From: Caulobacter vibrioides
GTDB lineage: Bacteria; Pseudomonadota; Alphaproteobacteria; Caulobacterales; Caulobacteraceae
Assembly (NCBI RefSeq): GCF_002310375.3
Contig: NZ_CP023315.3
Span: forward strand, 1,736,001 to 1,800,000
Direction of reading: 5' to 3'
Length of the DNA stretch: 64,000 nt
The notes below the pieces were generated by a model. The model saw only the letters and a program-made list of their open reading frames with translations, made no database searches and was not told the origin of the DNA. Below, piece after piece: positions 34,852 to 44,059 of the stretch. How positions within the stretch are numbered: position 1 is the first letter of the stretch; each line of letters opens with the position of its first letter. The position numbers and the translations under genes are program-made.

Positions 34852-35805
34852 ATGGACCTTTCGCAAATCGAGGCCGGACGCGCGCGCAGCCGTCAGATGC
34901 TGCGCACGGCGCTGGGCCTGGAGCTTCTCAGCCGGCTTGAAGACCCCGCCGTGGGCGAGGTCATGCTCAATCCCGATGGCCGGGTGTGGATCGACCGCTT
35001 TGATGTGGGCCTGGTCGATGCGAACCTCACCCTCTTGCCGGCGGACGCCGAGCGGGTCCTGCGGTTGGTGGCCCATCATGTCGGCGTCGAGGTTCATGCG
35101 GGCCGGCCTCGCCTTTCGGCGGAACTGCCTGGAAGCGGCGAGCGCTTCGAGGGGCTGATCGCCCCCTTGGCCAGGGCCCCGACCTTCTCGATCCGCAAAC
35201 CCGCAAGCCTCGTTTTTAAGCTCGACGACTATGTCGCATCCGGTGTGATGAGCGCGCGGCAAGGGCGGGTGCTGGCGCAGGCCGTGGCGGACCGGGCCAA
35301 TATCCTGGTCGCGGGGCCGACCTCCAGCGGCAAGACGACGCTCGTTAATGCGCTGTTGGCGCAGATCGCCCTTGGCGAGGATCGGGTGATCCTCCTGGAG
35401 GACCTGCGCGAGCTGCAATGCCCCGCGCCCAATCAGGTCGCCCTGCGCACGTCCGAAGGCCTGGCCAGCCTCACCGACCTTGTCCGGTCGGCTTTGCGGC
35501 TGCGGCCCGACCGCATCATCATCGGCGAGGTGCGCGGCCCCGAAGCCCTCGACCTGGTCAAGGCGTGGGGCACCGGCCATCCCGGCGGCGTGGGGACCCT
35601 GCACGCCGGGTCGGCCCTGGGCGCTTTGCTGCGCCTGGAGCAGCTGATCCAGGAAGCGGTGATCACCGCCCCGCGCGGCCTGATCGCCGACACCATCGAC
35701 CTCATCGCCGTGCTGGCTGGACGCGGAAAGGCCCGGCGCTTGACCGAGCTTTTCCGGGTCGAGGGCCTTGGACCGGACGGCGCCTACCAGCTTTGCCCCG
35801 CTTGA
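34852..35805 (+). CDS. trbB: Conjugal transfer ATPase TrbB
   Basis: The product is 317 aa of the VirB11-type secretion ATPase family, with Walker A AGPTSSGKTTL near residue 155, an Asp box (VILLEDLREL), Walker B region IIIGEVRGPEALDL and a His box (GHPGGVGTLHAG). It energises the Trb type IV secretion apparatus at the inner membrane. It is the first gene of the trb operon. Confidence 0.94.
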   Translation: MDLSQIEAGRARSRQMLRTALGLELLSRLEDPAVGEVMLNPDGRVWIDRFDVGLVDANLTLLPADAERVLRLVAHHVGVEVHAGRPRLSAELPGSGERFEGLIAPLARAPTFSIRKPASLVFKLDDYVASGVMSARQGRVLAQAVADRANILVAGPTSSGKTTLVNALLAQIALGEDRVILLEDLRELQCPAPNQVALRTSEGLASLTDLVRSALRLRPDRIIIGEVRGPEALDLVKAWGTGHPGGVGTLHAGSALGALLRLEQLIQEAVITAPRGLIADTIDLIAVLAGRGKARRLTELFRVEGLGPDGAYQLCPA

Positions 35806-35852
35806 GGGCTACGCCTGCAACTCCCCCCCCCATCCCTGAAGGAGATCATCAC

Positions 35853-36257
35853 ATGCCTCTCAGCCCCGTCGTCCCGGCGTCCTTGGAGCCTCTTCATGGC
35901 CAGTCTGACCGCGCGCCAGGGGCGCGCGGCCATCGTCTGCGGCGTCCTAGCGATGGTCCTGGGCTTATCGGCGTTCTGGCCGCCGGCCTGACCCTGCTGA
36001 GCGCTCAGGCCAAGGCGGCCGGCTCGGGCATGCCCTGGGAGGCGCCGCTGCAACAGATCCTGGAGTCGGTCGAAGGACCGGTGGCCAAGATCATCGCGGT
36101 GATCATCATCATCATCACCGGTCTGGCCCTGGCCTTCGGCGAAACCTCCGGCGGTTCGCGCAAGCTGATCCAGATCGTCTTTGGCCTGTCGATCGCCTTC
36201 GCCGCCAGCTCGTTTTTCCTGTCGTTCTTCTCGTTCGGCGGCGGAGCGCTGATCTGA
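35853..36257 (+). CDS. trbC: TrbC pilin-like protein, N-terminus apparently frame-scrambled
   Basis: The product is 134 aa. The second half is typical TrbC: AAGSGMPWEAPLQQILESVEG, then two membrane segments. The ATG at 35853 has AAGGAGATC before it. However, the alternative frame from an ATG at 35896 gives MASLTARQGRAAIVCGVLAM... with much higher GC3 and then a stop at 35989, as if two shifts moved the signal-peptide region out of frame and back. The present frame still offers a basic-hydrophobic signal (GLIGVLAAGLTLLSAQAKA). Confidence 0.8.
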   Translation: MPLSPVVPASLEPLHGQSDRAPGARGHRLRRPSDGPGLIGVLAAGLTLLSAQAKAAGSGMPWEAPLQQILESVEGPVAKIIAVIIIIITGLALAFGETSGGSRKLIQIVFGLSIAFAASSFFLSFFSFGGGALI

Positions 36258-36523
36258 TGGCCCAGGATCGCGCCCTGGGGTTCGCCGCGCCGGTCCATCG
36301 GGCGCTCACCCAGCCGATGCTGCTGGCCGGCGCCCCGCGCGCGATCGCCCTGGTCAATGGCACCCTCGCTGCGGCCCTTGGCCTTGGCCTGCGTCTTTGG
36401 ATCGTGGGACTCTTCGTCTGGCTTGCGGGCCATGCGCTGGCCGTCTGGGCCGCGCGGCGTGATCCGCAGATCTTCGAGGTCGGCGTGCGCCACGTGCGTC
36501 TGCCGGCCCATCTGGAGGTCTGA
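36257..36523 (+). CDS. trbD: Conjugal transfer protein TrbD
   Basis: The product is 88 aa: a small inner-membrane protein of the VirB3 type, with PVHRALTQPMLLAGAPR followed by two adjacent membrane segments and a short cytoplasmic tail. Its ATG overlaps the trbC stop (TGATG). It usually acts together with TrbE. Confidence 0.9.
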   Translation: MAQDRALGFAAPVHRALTQPMLLAGAPRAIALVNGTLAAALGLGLRLWIVGLFVWLAGHALAVWAARRDPQIFEVGVRHVRLPAHLEV

Positions 36524-36526
36524 GCC

Positions 36527-38971
36527 GTGCTTGATCTTCGCGAATATCGCCGCCGCCCCGCGCGCCTGGCCGACTACCTGCCCTGGGCCGCCTTGGTCGC
36601 GCCGGGGGTGGTGCTCAACAAGGACGGCGGCTTTCAGCGCACCGCTGAGTTTCGGGGGCCAGATCTCGATAGCGCCACCGACGCTGAGGTCGCCGTCGTC
36701 GCCGCCCGCCTCAACAGCGCCCTGCGGCGCCTGGGCTCGGCATGGGCGATCTTCATCGAGGCCCGCCGTGATCCAGTGGCGGACTATCCCGCCAGCGACT
36801 TTCCCGATCCGGTGTCGGCCTTGGTCGATGCGGAGCGACGCGCCGATTTTGTCGGGAGCGGCGAGCACTATGAGAGCCGCTATTTCCTGACCCTGAGCTA
36901 CCTGCCGCCGGCTGAGCAACAGGGCCAGGTCGCGCAATGGTTTGTCGAAGGCAAACGCCAGGCCAGGCTCGACTGGCGCGCGGAGCTCGTCGCCTTCGTC
37001 GACCGCACCGATCGCTTCTTGGCCTTGCTCGAGGGTCTGTTGCCGCGTTTGGCCTGGCTCGATGACACCGCGACCTTGAGCGTCCTGCACGGCGCGGTCT
37101 CGACCACACGTCAGCGCGTGGCCGCGCCTGAAACCCCGATCTATCTCGACAGTCTTCTGGCCACGGAAGCTTTGGCCGGCGGTCTGGAACCGCGCCTGGG
37201 AAGGGCGCATCTTCGGGTCCTGACCGTGGTTGGGTTTCCCCCGGCGACGACGCCTGGTCTGCTCGACGATCTCAATCGTCTGGGGTTCGCCTATCGCTGG
37301 ACGACGCGGGCGCTTTGCCTGGACAAGACGCTGGCGGCGGGCTTGCTCGCCAAGATCCGTCGGCAGTGGTTTTCCAAGCGCAAATCGGTGCTGGTCTTGC
37401 TGCGCGAGGCCCTGACCCAGGAGCCCGCCGCCCTCGTTGATAATGATGCGGCCAACAAGGCCGCCGAGGCGGACCTGGCCTTGCAGGACCTCGGCGGCGA
37501 TGCGGTCGCCTATGCCTATGTCACCACGAGCCTGGTGGTCTGGGACGAGGATCCGGCCCGCGCCGACGCCAAGCTCGCCCTGGCCGAGAAGGTCATTCAA
37601 GGCCGTGAGCTGACGGTCATCCGCGAGAGCGTCAACGCCGTTGAAGCCTGGCTGGGCGCACTGCCCGGGCACGCCTACGCCAATGTCCGTCAGCCGCCGC
37701 TCTCGACCCTGAACCTTGCGCATCTGGCGCCGCTGTCGGCGGTCTGGGCGGGACCTGAGCGCAACGCTCATCTGGATGGACCACCGCTCCTGATCGCCCG
37801 CACGGCCGGCTCGACGCCGTTCCGGCTCAGCCTGCATGTCGACGATGTCGGCCACTCCCTGGTGGTGGGCCCGACGGGCGCGGGCAAGAGCGTGCTGCTG
37901 GCCATGCTGGCCCTGTCGTTCCGCCGCTACCCGGGCGCTCAGGTCTTCGCCTTCGACTTTGGCGCCTCGAGCCGCGCGGCGGTGTTGGCCATGGGCGGAG
38001 CGTTCCATGACCTCTCCGGCGAGGGCGCGGCGCGTTTGAGCCTGCAGCCCCTGGCGAGGATTGATCTGCGCGAGGAGCGCGCCTGGGCGGCCCAATGGCT
38101 GACAGCGATCCTGGCCCGCGAGGGTGTTTCCATCACCCCGGCGGTGCGCGAGCTCTTGTGGGCGGCCCTGGAGAGCCTGGCCAGCGCGCCGGCGCCTGAG
38201 CGCACCCTGACGGGGCTTGTGGCCCTGTTGGCCAGTCCGCCGCTTAAGGCGGCGCTCTCTCCCTTTGTGTTGGGCGGCGCCCATGGACGTCTGCTGGACG
38301 GTGCGGAGGAAACCGTGGAGGCGGGCAATGTCCAGGTTTTTGAGACCGAGGGACTTGCCGGCTCAGCGGCCGCGCCGGCGGTCCTGGCCTATCTTTTTCA
38401 TCGTATCGGCGCGCGCCTCGATGGCCGGCCAACCCTGATCCTGATCGACGAGGGCTGGCTGGCGCTGGACGACCCGGCGTTTGGCGCCCAGCTGCGCGAA
38501 TGGCTCAAGACCCTGCGCAAGAAGAACGCCTCGGTGGTGTTCGCCACCCAGTCCCTGGCCGACATCACCGATAGCGCTCTTGCGCCGGTGATCGTCGAAA
38601 GCTGCCCAACCCGGATCTTCCTGCCTAATCCGCGCGCCCTGGAGCCGCAAGGCGCGGCCGCCTATGCGCGGTTTGGCCTCAATGAGCGGCAAATCCAGAT
38701 CCTGGCGCGCGCGACCCCGGCCCGCGACTACTACCTGCAATCAAGGCTTGGGGATCGCCTGTTTGATCTGGGCCTTGGGCCCGTGACCCTGGCCTTTTGC
38801 GCCGCGTCGTCCAAGGCCGACCAGGCGCTGATCGCCAAGGTCTTGGCGCAGCACGGGTCGGCGGGTTTTGCGCCCGCCTGGCTGCGGGCCAAGGCCCTTG
38901 GCTGGGCCGCCGACCTTCTGCCCGGCGCAACGGCTGCGTCGGCGCCGGCGTCTCCGGAGATCGCGTCATGA
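36527..38971 (+). CDS. trbE: Conjugal transfer ATPase TrbE
   Basis: The product is 814 aa, of the VirB4 family. An N-terminal CagE/TrbE region (YRRRPARLADYLPWAALVAPGV) is followed by the ATPase half with Walker A VVGPTGAGKS near residue 445 and Walker B LILIDEGWLAL near 640. The start is GTG. It appears intact and powers substrate or pilus assembly steps. Confidence 0.93.
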   Translation: MLDLREYRRRPARLADYLPWAALVAPGVVLNKDGGFQRTAEFRGPDLDSATDAEVAVVAARLNSALRRLGSAWAIFIEARRDPVADYPASDFPDPVSALVDAERRADFVGSGEHYESRYFLTLSYLPPAEQQGQVAQWFVEGKRQARLDWRAELVAFVDRTDRFLALLEGLLPRLAWLDDTATLSVLHGAVSTTRQRVAAPETPIYLDSLLATEALAGGLEPRLGRAHLRVLTVVGFPPATTPGLLDDLNRLGFAYRWTTRALCLDKTLAAGLLAKIRRQWFSKRKSVLVLLREALTQEPAALVDNDAANKAAEADLALQDLGGDAVAYAYVTTSLVVWDEDPARADAKLALAEKVIQGRELTVIRESVNAVEAWLGALPGHAYANVRQPPLSTLNLAHLAPLSAVWAGPERNAHLDGPPLLIARTAGSTPFRLSLHVDDVGHSLVVGPTGAGKSVLLAMLALSFRRYPGAQVFAFDFGASSRAAVLAMGGAFHDLSGEGAARLSLQPLARIDLREERAWAAQWLTAILAREGVSITPAVRELLWAALESLASAPAPERTLTGLVALLASPPLKAALSPFVLGGAHGRLLDGAEETVEAGNVQVFETEGLAGSAAAPAVLAYLFHRIGARLDGRPTLILIDEGWLALDDPAFGAQLREWLKTLRKKNASVVFATQSLADITDSALAPVIVESCPTRIFLPNPRALEPQGAAAYARFGLNERQIQILARATPARDYYLQSRLGDRLFDLGLGPVTLAFCAASSKADQALIAKVLAQHGSAGFAPAWLRAKALGWAADLLPGATAASAPASPEIAS

Positions 38972-39684
38972 GCCTCAATCGTCGCCGCCTGGCCAGGGCT
39001 ATGGCCCTGGGCTGGCTGGCCGCCACGTCACTTGTTCCGGCCAGGGCCTTGGCCCAGTTCACGGTCTTTGACCCGACCAACTACGCCCAGAACGTTCTGC
39101 AGGCCGCCCGGGCGCTTGAGACCATCAACAACCAGATCACCGCCCTGCAGAACCAGGCGCAGATGCTGGTGGGACAGGCCAGGAACCTGGCGAGCTTGCC
39201 CTATTCGTCGCTGAGCGCGCTACAGGCGCAGGTCGATCGCACGCGCGGGCTTCTCAACGAAGCCCAAGGGCTGGCCTATGACGTCTCCAAGATCCGCTCT
39301 GCGTTCCTGACGCAATACGGGACCGTAGAGCCGACGCATGGCGATGGCGCCCTGGCTACGCGCGCCGAGGCGCGCTGGAGCGCGGCGGTGGCCGGATTTG
39401 AGGACGCTCTGAAGGTTCAGGCCGGCGTGGTCGAAGGCTTGGGAGCCAGCCGCGATCAGTGGGTGGCCCTCATCGACCAAAGCCAGGGCGCGGTCGGCGC
39501 ACTGCAAGCCGCCCAGGCCGGCAATCAGCTCCTGGCCCTGCAGGCTGCGCAACTGGCCGATCTTCTGGCGCTGAACGCGGCCCAGGGCCGGGCCCAGGCC
39601 CTGGAGGCGGCCGATCGGGTTGCGGCGCGGGCTGACGCCAAGGCGCGGTTTTCCAAGTTCATCGGCAAGGCCGGCGCGCCATGA
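38968..39684 (+). CDS. trbJ: Conjugal transfer protein TrbJ
   Basis: The product is 238 aa with a signal peptide (RRRLARAMALGWLAATSLVPARALA). The mature protein is a long helical protein of the VirB5 type (FDPTNYAQNVLQAARALETINNQITALQNQA). It is a minor pilus component or adhesin in the periplasm. The ATG overlaps the trbE stop (ATGA). Confidence 0.9.
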   Translation: MSLNRRRLARAMALGWLAATSLVPARALAQFTVFDPTNYAQNVLQAARALETINNQITALQNQAQMLVGQARNLASLPYSSLSALQAQVDRTRGLLNEAQGLAYDVSKIRSAFLTQYGTVEPTHGDGALATRAEARWSAAVAGFEDALKVQAGVVEGLGASRDQWVALIDQSQGAVGALQAAQAGNQLLALQAAQLADLLALNAAQGRAQALEAADRVAARADAKARFSKFIGKAGAP

Positions 39685-39908
39685 GCCGGGTTTTGATCTG
39701 GAGCCTGGCGCTGATCCTTTTGGTCGGCGCGGCGGTCTTGGCCGGCCAGGGCTCGCCGCCGTCGCCGCGTGCGCGGTCAGTCGTGGCGCCCCGCGACCCT
39801 GAGCTTGTTCGCTGTCAACGGCTGGGCGAGGCGGCGGGCCAGGACCTGCGTTGCCAAGCCGCGTGGGCGCGCGCCCGCGGGCGGTTCTTTGGCGAGGGCG
39901 GGGCATGA
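39681..39908 (+). CDS. TrbK-alt putative entry exclusion protein
   Basis: The product is 75 aa: an N-terminal membrane segment (VLIWSLALILLVGAAVLAG) and a short periplasmic domain with two cysteines (LVRCQRLGEAAGQDLRCQAAWARARGRFF), as in TrbK-alt proteins between trbJ and trbL. Its role in entry exclusion is by analogy. It overlaps both neighbours by 4 bp. Confidence 0.82.
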   Translation: MSRVLIWSLALILLVGAAVLAGQGSPPSPRARSVVAPRDPELVRCQRLGEAAGQDLRCQAAWARARGRFFGEGGA

Positions 39909-41173
39909 GCGATGTCGGCGTCATCGACCGGTTCTTCGACACCTTCAACCGCTATCTCGACAGCGGCTTTGGGCTGCTGGGCGGGGAGGTGGCGTTTCTC
40001 TCCACGACCCTGGTGGCCATCGACGTCACCTTGGCGGCGCTCTTTTGGACCTTGGCCGCCCATGAGGACGTACTGGCCCGGCTGATCAAGAAGACCCTCT
40101 ATGTCGGGTTCTTCGCCTTCCTGATCGGCAACTTCCAGGTCCTGTCGCTGATTGTGCTCAAGAGCTTTTCAGGGCTTGGCCTGAAGGCCACGGGCGCGGG
40201 GATTTCCGCCGAGGACTTCCTGCGGCCCGGGCGTCTGGCGGCGCTGGGCGTGTCCTCGTGCAAGCCGCTCCTGGAAGCGGCCGCTGAGCTGGGCGGCTTC
40301 CCCGGCTTTTTTGAAAACATCGTCCAGATCCTCATCCTGCTCCTGGTGGCGCTCTTTGTGATCGTCGCCTTCTTCATCATCGCCGTGCAGATCTTTGTGG
40401 TGCTGATCGAGTTCAAGCTCGTCACCCTGGCCGGCTTTGTGCTCGTGCCCTTCGGGCTTTTTGGCCGCACCGCCTTTCTCGCCGAAAAAGTCCTGGGCGC
40501 GGTCATCGCCAGCGGCGTCAAGGTCATGGTGCTGGCCATCATCGTGGGGATCGGCGCGTCACTCTTCGCCGAGTTCAACACCGCCTCGCCGGGCCAGCCG
40601 ACCCTGGAGGAGGTGTTGGCCATGGCCTTGGCGGCCCTGACCTTGCTTGGCCTCTCCATCTTCGGACCCGGCGTCGCTGCTGGCCTGGTGTCGGGCGCGC
40701 CGCAACTGGGCGCGGGCGCGGCGGTCGGAACCGGCGTCCTCGTCGGCGGCATGGCCATGGCCGGCGCGGCGGGCGCTCAAATGGTCGCCGGCGGGGTCGC
40801 CAGCGGGGTTGCGGGCGGCGGAGCCGGCGCTGCGGCCGCGGCCGGCGGCGGCCGCTCGCCCCCTACAGGCGCGGGGCCTTCTGGCGACCTGGCGCCCCGA
40901 TCGCCGCCGGGCGGCGGCGGGGTGGCCGCAGAGCGCGCGAGCGCATCGGCCTCGCCCAGCCGCGAGCCTGGCGCGCGGACCGGGACGGGCGCTGCCGAGG
41001 GATCGGCCCCGGCCAGCAAGACCGATGCGGTGTCCGCGCCGCCGGCCTGGGCCCGGGATCTGCAGCGCCGTCAGGCCCTGACCCATGGCGCGGCCATGGC
41101 CGTCCACGCCCTTGGCGCGGGCGACAGCCCTGGCGCGGGCCCAGCCCCCAACCTTTCGGAGGACAAGTCATGA
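39905..41173 (+). CDS. trbL: Conjugal transfer protein TrbL
   Basis: The product is 422 aa, a VirB6-type polytopic membrane protein with about six segments up to residue 270, then a Gly/Ala/Pro-rich low-complexity cytoplasmic or periplasmic tail (about residues 290-422). The ATG at 39905 overlaps the trbK-alt stop. It forms part of the translocation channel. Confidence 0.9.
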   Translation: MSDVGVIDRFFDTFNRYLDSGFGLLGGEVAFLSTTLVAIDVTLAALFWTLAAHEDVLARLIKKTLYVGFFAFLIGNFQVLSLIVLKSFSGLGLKATGAGISAEDFLRPGRLAALGVSSCKPLLEAAAELGGFPGFFENIVQILILLLVALFVIVAFFIIAVQIFVVLIEFKLVTLAGFVLVPFGLFGRTAFLAEKVLGAVIASGVKVMVLAIIVGIGASLFAEFNTASPGQPTLEEVLAMALAALTLLGLSIFGPGVAAGLVSGAPQLGAGAAVGTGVLVGGMAMAGAAGAQMVAGGVASGVAGGGAGAAAAAGGGRSPPTGAGPSGDLAPRSPPGGGGVAAERASASASPSREPGARTGTGAAEGSAPASKTDAVSAPPAWARDLQRRQALTHGAAMAVHALGAGDSPGAGPAPNLSEDKS

Positions 41174-41856
41174 GCCCGCTCAAGGGATCCGCCCGCTATG
41201 GGGCGACGCCAGAGCCGCAAACCGCCTATCAGCGGGCCGGGCAGGCCTGGGATGATCGGATCGGCGCCGCGCGCGTGCAGGCCTTTCACTGGCGCCTCGT
41301 GGCGCTGGGGCTCCTGGCCTTAAGCGGGGGCCTGACTGCGGGCCTTGTCACCCTGTCCTTGCGCGGCGGGGTCACGCCCTGGGTGGTCGAGGTCGACAAG
41401 CTGGGCGAGCCGCGACTGGCCGCGCCCGCCGTCCAGGGCGCTCAGGCCAGCGATGCGGTGATCGCCTGGAGCCTGGCGCGGTTCATCAGCGATGTGCGCT
41501 CCGTCTCCAGTGATCCGGTGTTGATGCGTCAGGCCTGGCTGCGGGCCTATGACTTCACCACGCCAGAAGGGGCGGCGGCCTTGTCCGACTACGCCCGGCG
41601 CGCCGACCCGTTCAGTCAGGTGGGCAAGAGCCAGACCACCGTGGCGGTGAGCAGCGTGGTGCGCGCCTCGCCCAGGAGCTTTCGGGTGGCCTGGAGCGAG
41701 CAGCGGTTCGAGGCCGGCCAGCTGGTGGCCACCGAGCGCTGGACCGCGATCCTGACCGTCGATCTCAAGCCGCCGCAAACGGCCGAAGGCCTGCGCGCCA
41801 ATCCGTTGGGCGTCCTTGTCACCGCCCTGTCCTGGTCCAAGGAGTTCAGCACATGA
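41170..41856 (+). CDS. trbF: Conjugal transfer protein TrbF
   Basis: The product is 228 aa of the VirB8 type: a short cytoplasmic N-terminus (TPEPQTAYQRAGQAWDDRIG), one membrane segment near residue 45, then a periplasmic NTF2-like domain (ITGAW-type end replaced by FEAGQLVATERWTAILTVDL). It nucleates assembly of the secretion complex. It overlaps trbL by 4 bp. Confidence 0.9.
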   Translation: MSPLKGSARYGATPEPQTAYQRAGQAWDDRIGAARVQAFHWRLVALGLLALSGGLTAGLVTLSLRGGVTPWVVEVDKLGEPRLAAPAVQGAQASDAVIAWSLARFISDVRSVSSDPVLMRQAWLRAYDFTTPEGAAALSDYARRADPFSQVGKSQTTVAVSSVVRASPRSFRVAWSEQRFEAGQLVATERWTAILTVDLKPPQTAEGLRANPLGVLVTALSWSKEFST

Positions 41857-42629
41857 GCCGTCGTCTCTTGGGCGCAAGCGGGATCTGGCTGGCGCTGGCC
41901 TCGAGCGCTCTGGCGCGGCCGCCTGCAGTCGACGCCCAACTGGCCGCACCGGCCGGCATGGTCCGCTTGGATTGGGCCGAGCATGCGGTCTTTCCGGTGA
42001 TCGCCACGCCCGGACGCATCACCGACATTGTTTTGGAGCCTGGCGAAGTCCTGGTCGAAGCCGGCGCGATCGCGGCCGGCGACACCGCGCGCTGGGTGAT
42101 CGGCGACACAACAAGTGGCGCAGGCGCTTTGCGGCGGGTGCATGTGCTGGTCAAGCCGACCGCACCGGATCTGGCCACCAACCTTTTGATCAACACCGAC
42201 CGGCGCACCTACCATCTGGAGCTTCGCGCCTCGGCCAGGACCCGGCAGGCTCAGGTCTCCTGGCGCTATCCAACCCCGCCGACGCCCCCTGTTGTCGCCG
42301 CGCCGCCCGCGCCGGTTCGTGCGGCGGGCCCGATCAATCACCGCTATCGCATTGAGGGCGACCATCCGTCCTGGCGGCCGCTCGCCGCCCATGATGACGG
42401 CCAGCGGGTCTATCTGACCTTTGGGGCTGATGTTCAGTTCGGGGACCTGCCGCCGCTTTATCGCCTGTCGTCCGACGGTAAGACCCGGGAGCTGATCAAC
42501 TATCGCATCGAGGGGCGCCAGATCGTGCTGGATCGTCTGTTTGACCGCATCGAGCTGCGGCTGGGCCTGAAGTCTTGGGGGCAGCGCGTGCGGGTCGTTC
42601 GCTTGGCGAACGCGCCGGAGGCCCGGTGA
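41853..42629 (+). CDS. trbG: Conjugal transfer protein TrbG
   Basis: The product is 258 aa of the VirB9 type, with a signal peptide, an N-terminal domain (FPVIATPGRITDIVLEPGE) and a C-terminal domain (HDDGQRVYLTFGADVQF, PPLYRLSSDGKTRELINYRI) that builds the outer-membrane core complex. It overlaps trbF and trbI. Confidence 0.92.
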   Translation: MSRRLLGASGIWLALASSALARPPAVDAQLAAPAGMVRLDWAEHAVFPVIATPGRITDIVLEPGEVLVEAGAIAAGDTARWVIGDTTSGAGALRRVHVLVKPTAPDLATNLLINTDRRTYHLELRASARTRQAQVSWRYPTPPTPPVVAAPPAPVRAAGPINHRYRIEGDHPSWRPLAAHDDGQRVYLTFGADVQFGDLPPLYRLSSDGKTRELINYRIEGRQIVLDRLFDRIELRLGLKSWGQRVRVVRLANAPEAR

Positions 42630-43786
42630 TGAGCGCCGAGCAAGCAAGGTCCGACGCCGAAATCGCCAAGGCGTTGCGCCTGCGGGCGGCGCCCATCCCC
42701 GTGGCGAAGATCTCGCGCCGCGCCCTGATGGCCGCGAGCGCTATTGTCCTGATGGGGGTTTTGGGCGCGGTCGGATGGTCGATGCGCGAGTCTGTGCGGC
42801 GAGCACCCAAGCCTGCAGAGGTCCCGGTCGCCGCCACGCCGTCGGAGCGCGTCACCGCCTTACCCAAGGGCTATACCGGTTCAGCGGCGGTTCCGGTTCT
42901 GGGGCCGCCGTTGCCTGGCGATCTTGGCCGACCGATCCTGGCCGCCCAGAGGGCGCAGGGCGCTGATGGGGCAGGGGGCGGCGTGGAAGTTGCGCGCGCA
43001 TCGGCCCACGTGGCGACCCGCCCGCCCGTCGAACCGGCCTTGGAGACGCGGGCGGCTTTGCGGCGCGCGGCGGCGTCGAGCGATCTCTTTGTGGCGGGGG
43101 CGGCTCGGGGGCGTGCGCCGCAGGGCGCCTCGCCCTTGGCGGCGGGGATGTCGACGCCGCAAGATGCGCAGGATCCGCGCACAACCAGCCTTGAGCGGTT
43201 ACAAGCGCCGGCCTCGCCCTATCTGCTGCAGGCGGGAACCGTGATCCCGGCAGCCCTGATCACGGGCCTGTCGTCTGAAACCCCCGGCGTCGCCGTCGCC
43301 CAGGTCACCCAGGACGTCCATGACAGCTTAGGCGGCGGCTATCTGTTGATCCCGGCCGGGGCGCGCCTGGTCGGGGCCTATGAGGCGGCGGTCAAGACCG
43401 GCCAAAGCCGGCTCTCCGTTGTCTGGACCCGCCTGATCCTGCCGTCGGGCCGATCGGTGGTCCTTGACAGCCTGCCGGGCGTTGATCGTCAGGGCATGGC
43501 GGGCTTGCAAGATCAGGTGGATCGCCATGGCGACCAGATCCTCGGCGCGGGCGCCTTGAGCACGCTCCTGGCGATCGGCGCGCAGAGCGGATCGTCCAGC
43601 GACGACTCTGACCTTGTCCGGGCGCTGCGTCGCGGCGGCGCGGATGTGGTCACCGATGTGGGACGTCAGGTCGTGGGCCGAAGTCTTGAGCGGGCGCCCA
43701 CACTGCGCATCCGCCCAGGAACGCCCTTGCGGGTTCTGCTGACCAAGGACCTCGTTCTGGAGCCCTATGCTGGAGGAGATCGCTGA
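42629..43786 (+). CDS. trbI: Conjugal transfer protein TrbI
   Basis: The product is 385 aa of the VirB10 type: one membrane segment near residue 35, a proline-rich periplasmic linker, and a C-terminal beta-barrel domain (YLLQAGTVIPAALITGLSSE, GGYLLIPAGARLVGAYE, SRLSVVWTRLILPSGRSV). It spans from inner to outer membrane. The ATG overlaps the trbG stop (TGATG). Confidence 0.93.
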   Translation: MSAEQARSDAEIAKALRLRAAPIPVAKISRRALMAASAIVLMGVLGAVGWSMRESVRRAPKPAEVPVAATPSERVTALPKGYTGSAAVPVLGPPLPGDLGRPILAAQRAQGADGAGGGVEVARASAHVATRPPVEPALETRAALRRAAASSDLFVAGAARGRAPQGASPLAAGMSTPQDAQDPRTTSLERLQAPASPYLLQAGTVIPAALITGLSSETPGVAVAQVTQDVHDSLGGGYLLIPAGARLVGAYEAAVKTGQSRLSVVWTRLILPSGRSVVLDSLPGVDRQGMAGLQDQVDRHGDQILGAGALSTLLAIGAQSGSSSDDSDLVRALRRGGADVVTDVGRQVVGRSLERAPTLRIRPGTPLRVLLTKDLVLEPYAGGDR

Positions 43787-44010
43787 TGAACAAGCTCAAG
43801 CTTCGTCCGCTGGAAGACGAGACCCCGGTCAAGGTCACGGTTGATTTGCCGGCCGCGACCCATCGCAACCTCTTGGCCTACGCCCAGGCCCATGCGGCCC
43901 AGACCGGCGGCAAGGCCGCTGAGCCGGCGCGCCTGGTCGTACCCATGCTCGATCAGTTCATGGCCAGCGATCGCGCGTTCGTGCGGGGGCGTAAGGGCCG
44001 CGAGGGCTAG
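43786..44010 (+). CDS. DUF2274 domain protein
   Basis: The product is 74 aa. It matches the small DUF2274 proteins that regularly follow trbI in these elements (KLRPLEDETPVKVTVDLPAATHRNLLAYA, then PARLVVPMLDQFMASDRAF). The sequence suggests a ribbon-helix-helix-like fold, perhaps a DNA-binding or regulatory protein. It is the last gene of the trb operon. Confidence 0.85.
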   Translation: MNKLKLRPLEDETPVKVTVDLPAATHRNLLAYAQAHAAQTGGKAAEPARLVVPMLDQFMASDRAFVRGRKGREG

Positions 44011-44059
44011 CCCTGGATGGCTTCGCGCGGCGCTTTCGCGCCGCCCTGCGCCAGGGTCG

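Noticed and set aside
36005..38284. Minus-strand open frame of 759 codons opposite trbD/trbE
   Set aside because: It mirrors genuine conserved trbE on the plus strand. The long open antisense frame is a by-product of high GC3, and its composition (Gln/Arg/Gly-rich) matches no family.
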